Assembly (NCBI GenBank): GCA_937875885.1
Contig: CALEIO010000255.1
Location: forward strand, 1-5,726
DNA length: 5,726 nucleotides
From: an uncultured Clostridia bacterium
GTDB taxonomy: Bacteria; Bacillota; Clostridia; Oscillospirales; Acutalibacteraceae
Direction: 5' to 3'
In this document: positions 5,096 through 5,726 of the stretch, piece by piece
Layout: each line of letters begins with the position of its first letter
Position numbering within the stretch: the stretch's first letter is position 1
Translations under genes and position numbers: made by a program
Notes under the pieces: generated by a model
What the model was told of the DNA's origin: nothing
Seen by the model: only the letters and a program-made list of their open reading frames with translations
Database searches by the model: none

Positions 5096-5726
5096 TTTAT
5101 GTGCAGATATCGGATATAAAAGTATAAATCATTACGGTGAACAGCTTTGCGGCGACCACGTAGATGTGGTAGAGCAGAACGAAAACTCCACAGTTATAGT
5201 ATTGGCAGACGGACTTGGAAGCGGTGTAAAGGCAAGTATCCTTTCCACTCTTACCTCCAAGATTATCTCCACAATGATGGCAGCAGGACTTGCGTTGGAA
5301 GAATGTGTAGCAACCATTGCGGCAACACTTCCTGTTTGTTCTGTCAGGGGTGTGGCTTACTCCACATTCACAATCATTCATCTGCGAGATAACGAGATAG
5401 CAGAGATTATCCAGTACGATAACCCTCACGTGGTGCTTATCCGTGATGATAAAAACTATGACTATCCCACAACAGAAATTAATATTGGCGGCAAGAAGAT
5501 ATACAAGGCAGTAATCACTCTGCAGGAGAATGATATCTTCACAGCTATGAGCGACGGTTGTCCCCATGCAGGTATCGGAATCGGCTACAACTTCGGTTGG
5601 AAGAGAGAGGATATCATCAGCTTCCTGGAGACCCTGGCTCCTGTAGGCTATACCGCTAAAACACTCTCCACTATGCTTGTGGATGAGTGCAATAAACTTT
5701 ACGGAAACAAACCCGGCGATGACGCT
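5088..5726 (+). CDS. SpoIIE-family PP2C-type serine phosphatase (3' end outside window)
   Basis: The ATG at 5088 opens a frame that stays open to the right edge (213 codons). Residues match the SpoIIE/PP2C fold: G22-D23 near the start, V-L-A-D41-G-L-G-S-G (39-46) for metal binding, A-Y-S-T-F-T-I (90-96) and A-M-S-D156-G (153-157). G-D-D-A at the very end (210-213) is the usual final metal-binding block before the last strand, so little of the domain is missing. It begins almost at the catalytic core, with no membrane segments or long N-terminal sensor, so the sensing part is presumably the hydrogenase encoded in front. The start overlaps the hydS stop by 8 bases, implying translational coupling. 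The family dephosphorylates Ser/Thr of partner proteins such as anti-sigma factor antagonists; the target here is unknown. It could equally be an output regulated by HydS or the regulator of HydS. Confidence 0.9.
   Translation, partial: MNDLCADIGYKSINHYGEQLCGDHVDVVEQNENSTVIVLADGLGSGVKASILSTLTSKIISTMMAAGLALEECVATIAATLPVCSVRGVAYSTFTIIHLRDNEIAEIIQYDNPHVVLIRDDKNYDYPTTEINIGGKKIYKAVITLQENDIFTAMSDGCPHAGIGIGYNFGWKREDIISFLETLAPVGYTAKTLSTMLVDECNKLYGNKPGDDA

Noticed and set aside
1..5726. CRISPR array, insertion sequence, tRNA or rRNA
   Set aside because: No regularly spaced repeats, transposase frames, terminal inverted repeats or tRNA-like cloverleaf sequences were seen on either strand.

Overview
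This is a low-to-moderate GC Firmicutes-type window, most likely from an anaerobic, fermentative member of the Clostridia (Oscillospirales/Ruminococcaceae-like). The evidence is a type I dockerin domain, AGGAG-type ribosome binding sites, sigma-A promoters with extended -10 elements, an [FeFe]-hydrogenase with H-cluster motifs and a SpoIIE-family phosphatase. The lineage is inferred from gene content, not from a marker gene. All supported genes lie on the + strand, in three apparent transcription units.

Unit 1 (3-605) is the C-terminal end of a larger protein. It carries a beta-rich module and a terminal dockerin with two calcium loops, followed by a clear intrinsic terminator. Unit 2 (676-2670) has a strong promoter with an inverted repeat lying almost exactly in its spacer. 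It drives a small regulator that fuses an XRE helix-turn-helix to an AbrB/SpoVT swapped-hairpin domain, then an ABC ATPase and an overlapping ABC-2 permease, and it ends in a second intrinsic terminator. It looks like a self-regulated small-molecule or peptide exporter.

Unit 3 (about 2775 to beyond the right edge) is the notable part. Two tandem small thioredoxin-like [2Fe-2S] ferredoxins precede a 557-residue [FeFe]-hydrogenase whose C-terminus carries an extra Fe-S domain, a PAS domain and a helical tail. A SpoIIE/PP2C-type phosphatase follows, starting inside the hydrogenase gene and running off the window. This layout matches the putative sensory (HydS, group C, phosphatase-linked) hydrogenases. 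The H-cluster surroundings agree: the four cluster cysteines are present, but two methionines of catalytic hydrogenases are replaced by Gly and Ser. The proposed flow is that H2 or redox state is sensed at the H-cluster and Fe-S centres, relayed through PAS and the C-terminal helix, and output through the phosphatase.

The promoter of unit 3 overlaps a near-consensus Rex (NADH/NAD+ sensor) operator. A second Rex-like palindrome lies 53 bp upstream, suggesting that transcription follows cellular NADH status. By analogy with clostridial loci of this type, genes for an electron-bifurcating hydrogenase (NuoE-like, NuoF-like, HydA) may lie downstream, but they are outside the window. This family of loci is already known in outline. 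The less documented points are the ferredoxin duplication, the phased half-site array at the promoter and the active-site combination of Gly/Ser with a retained proton-relay cysteine.
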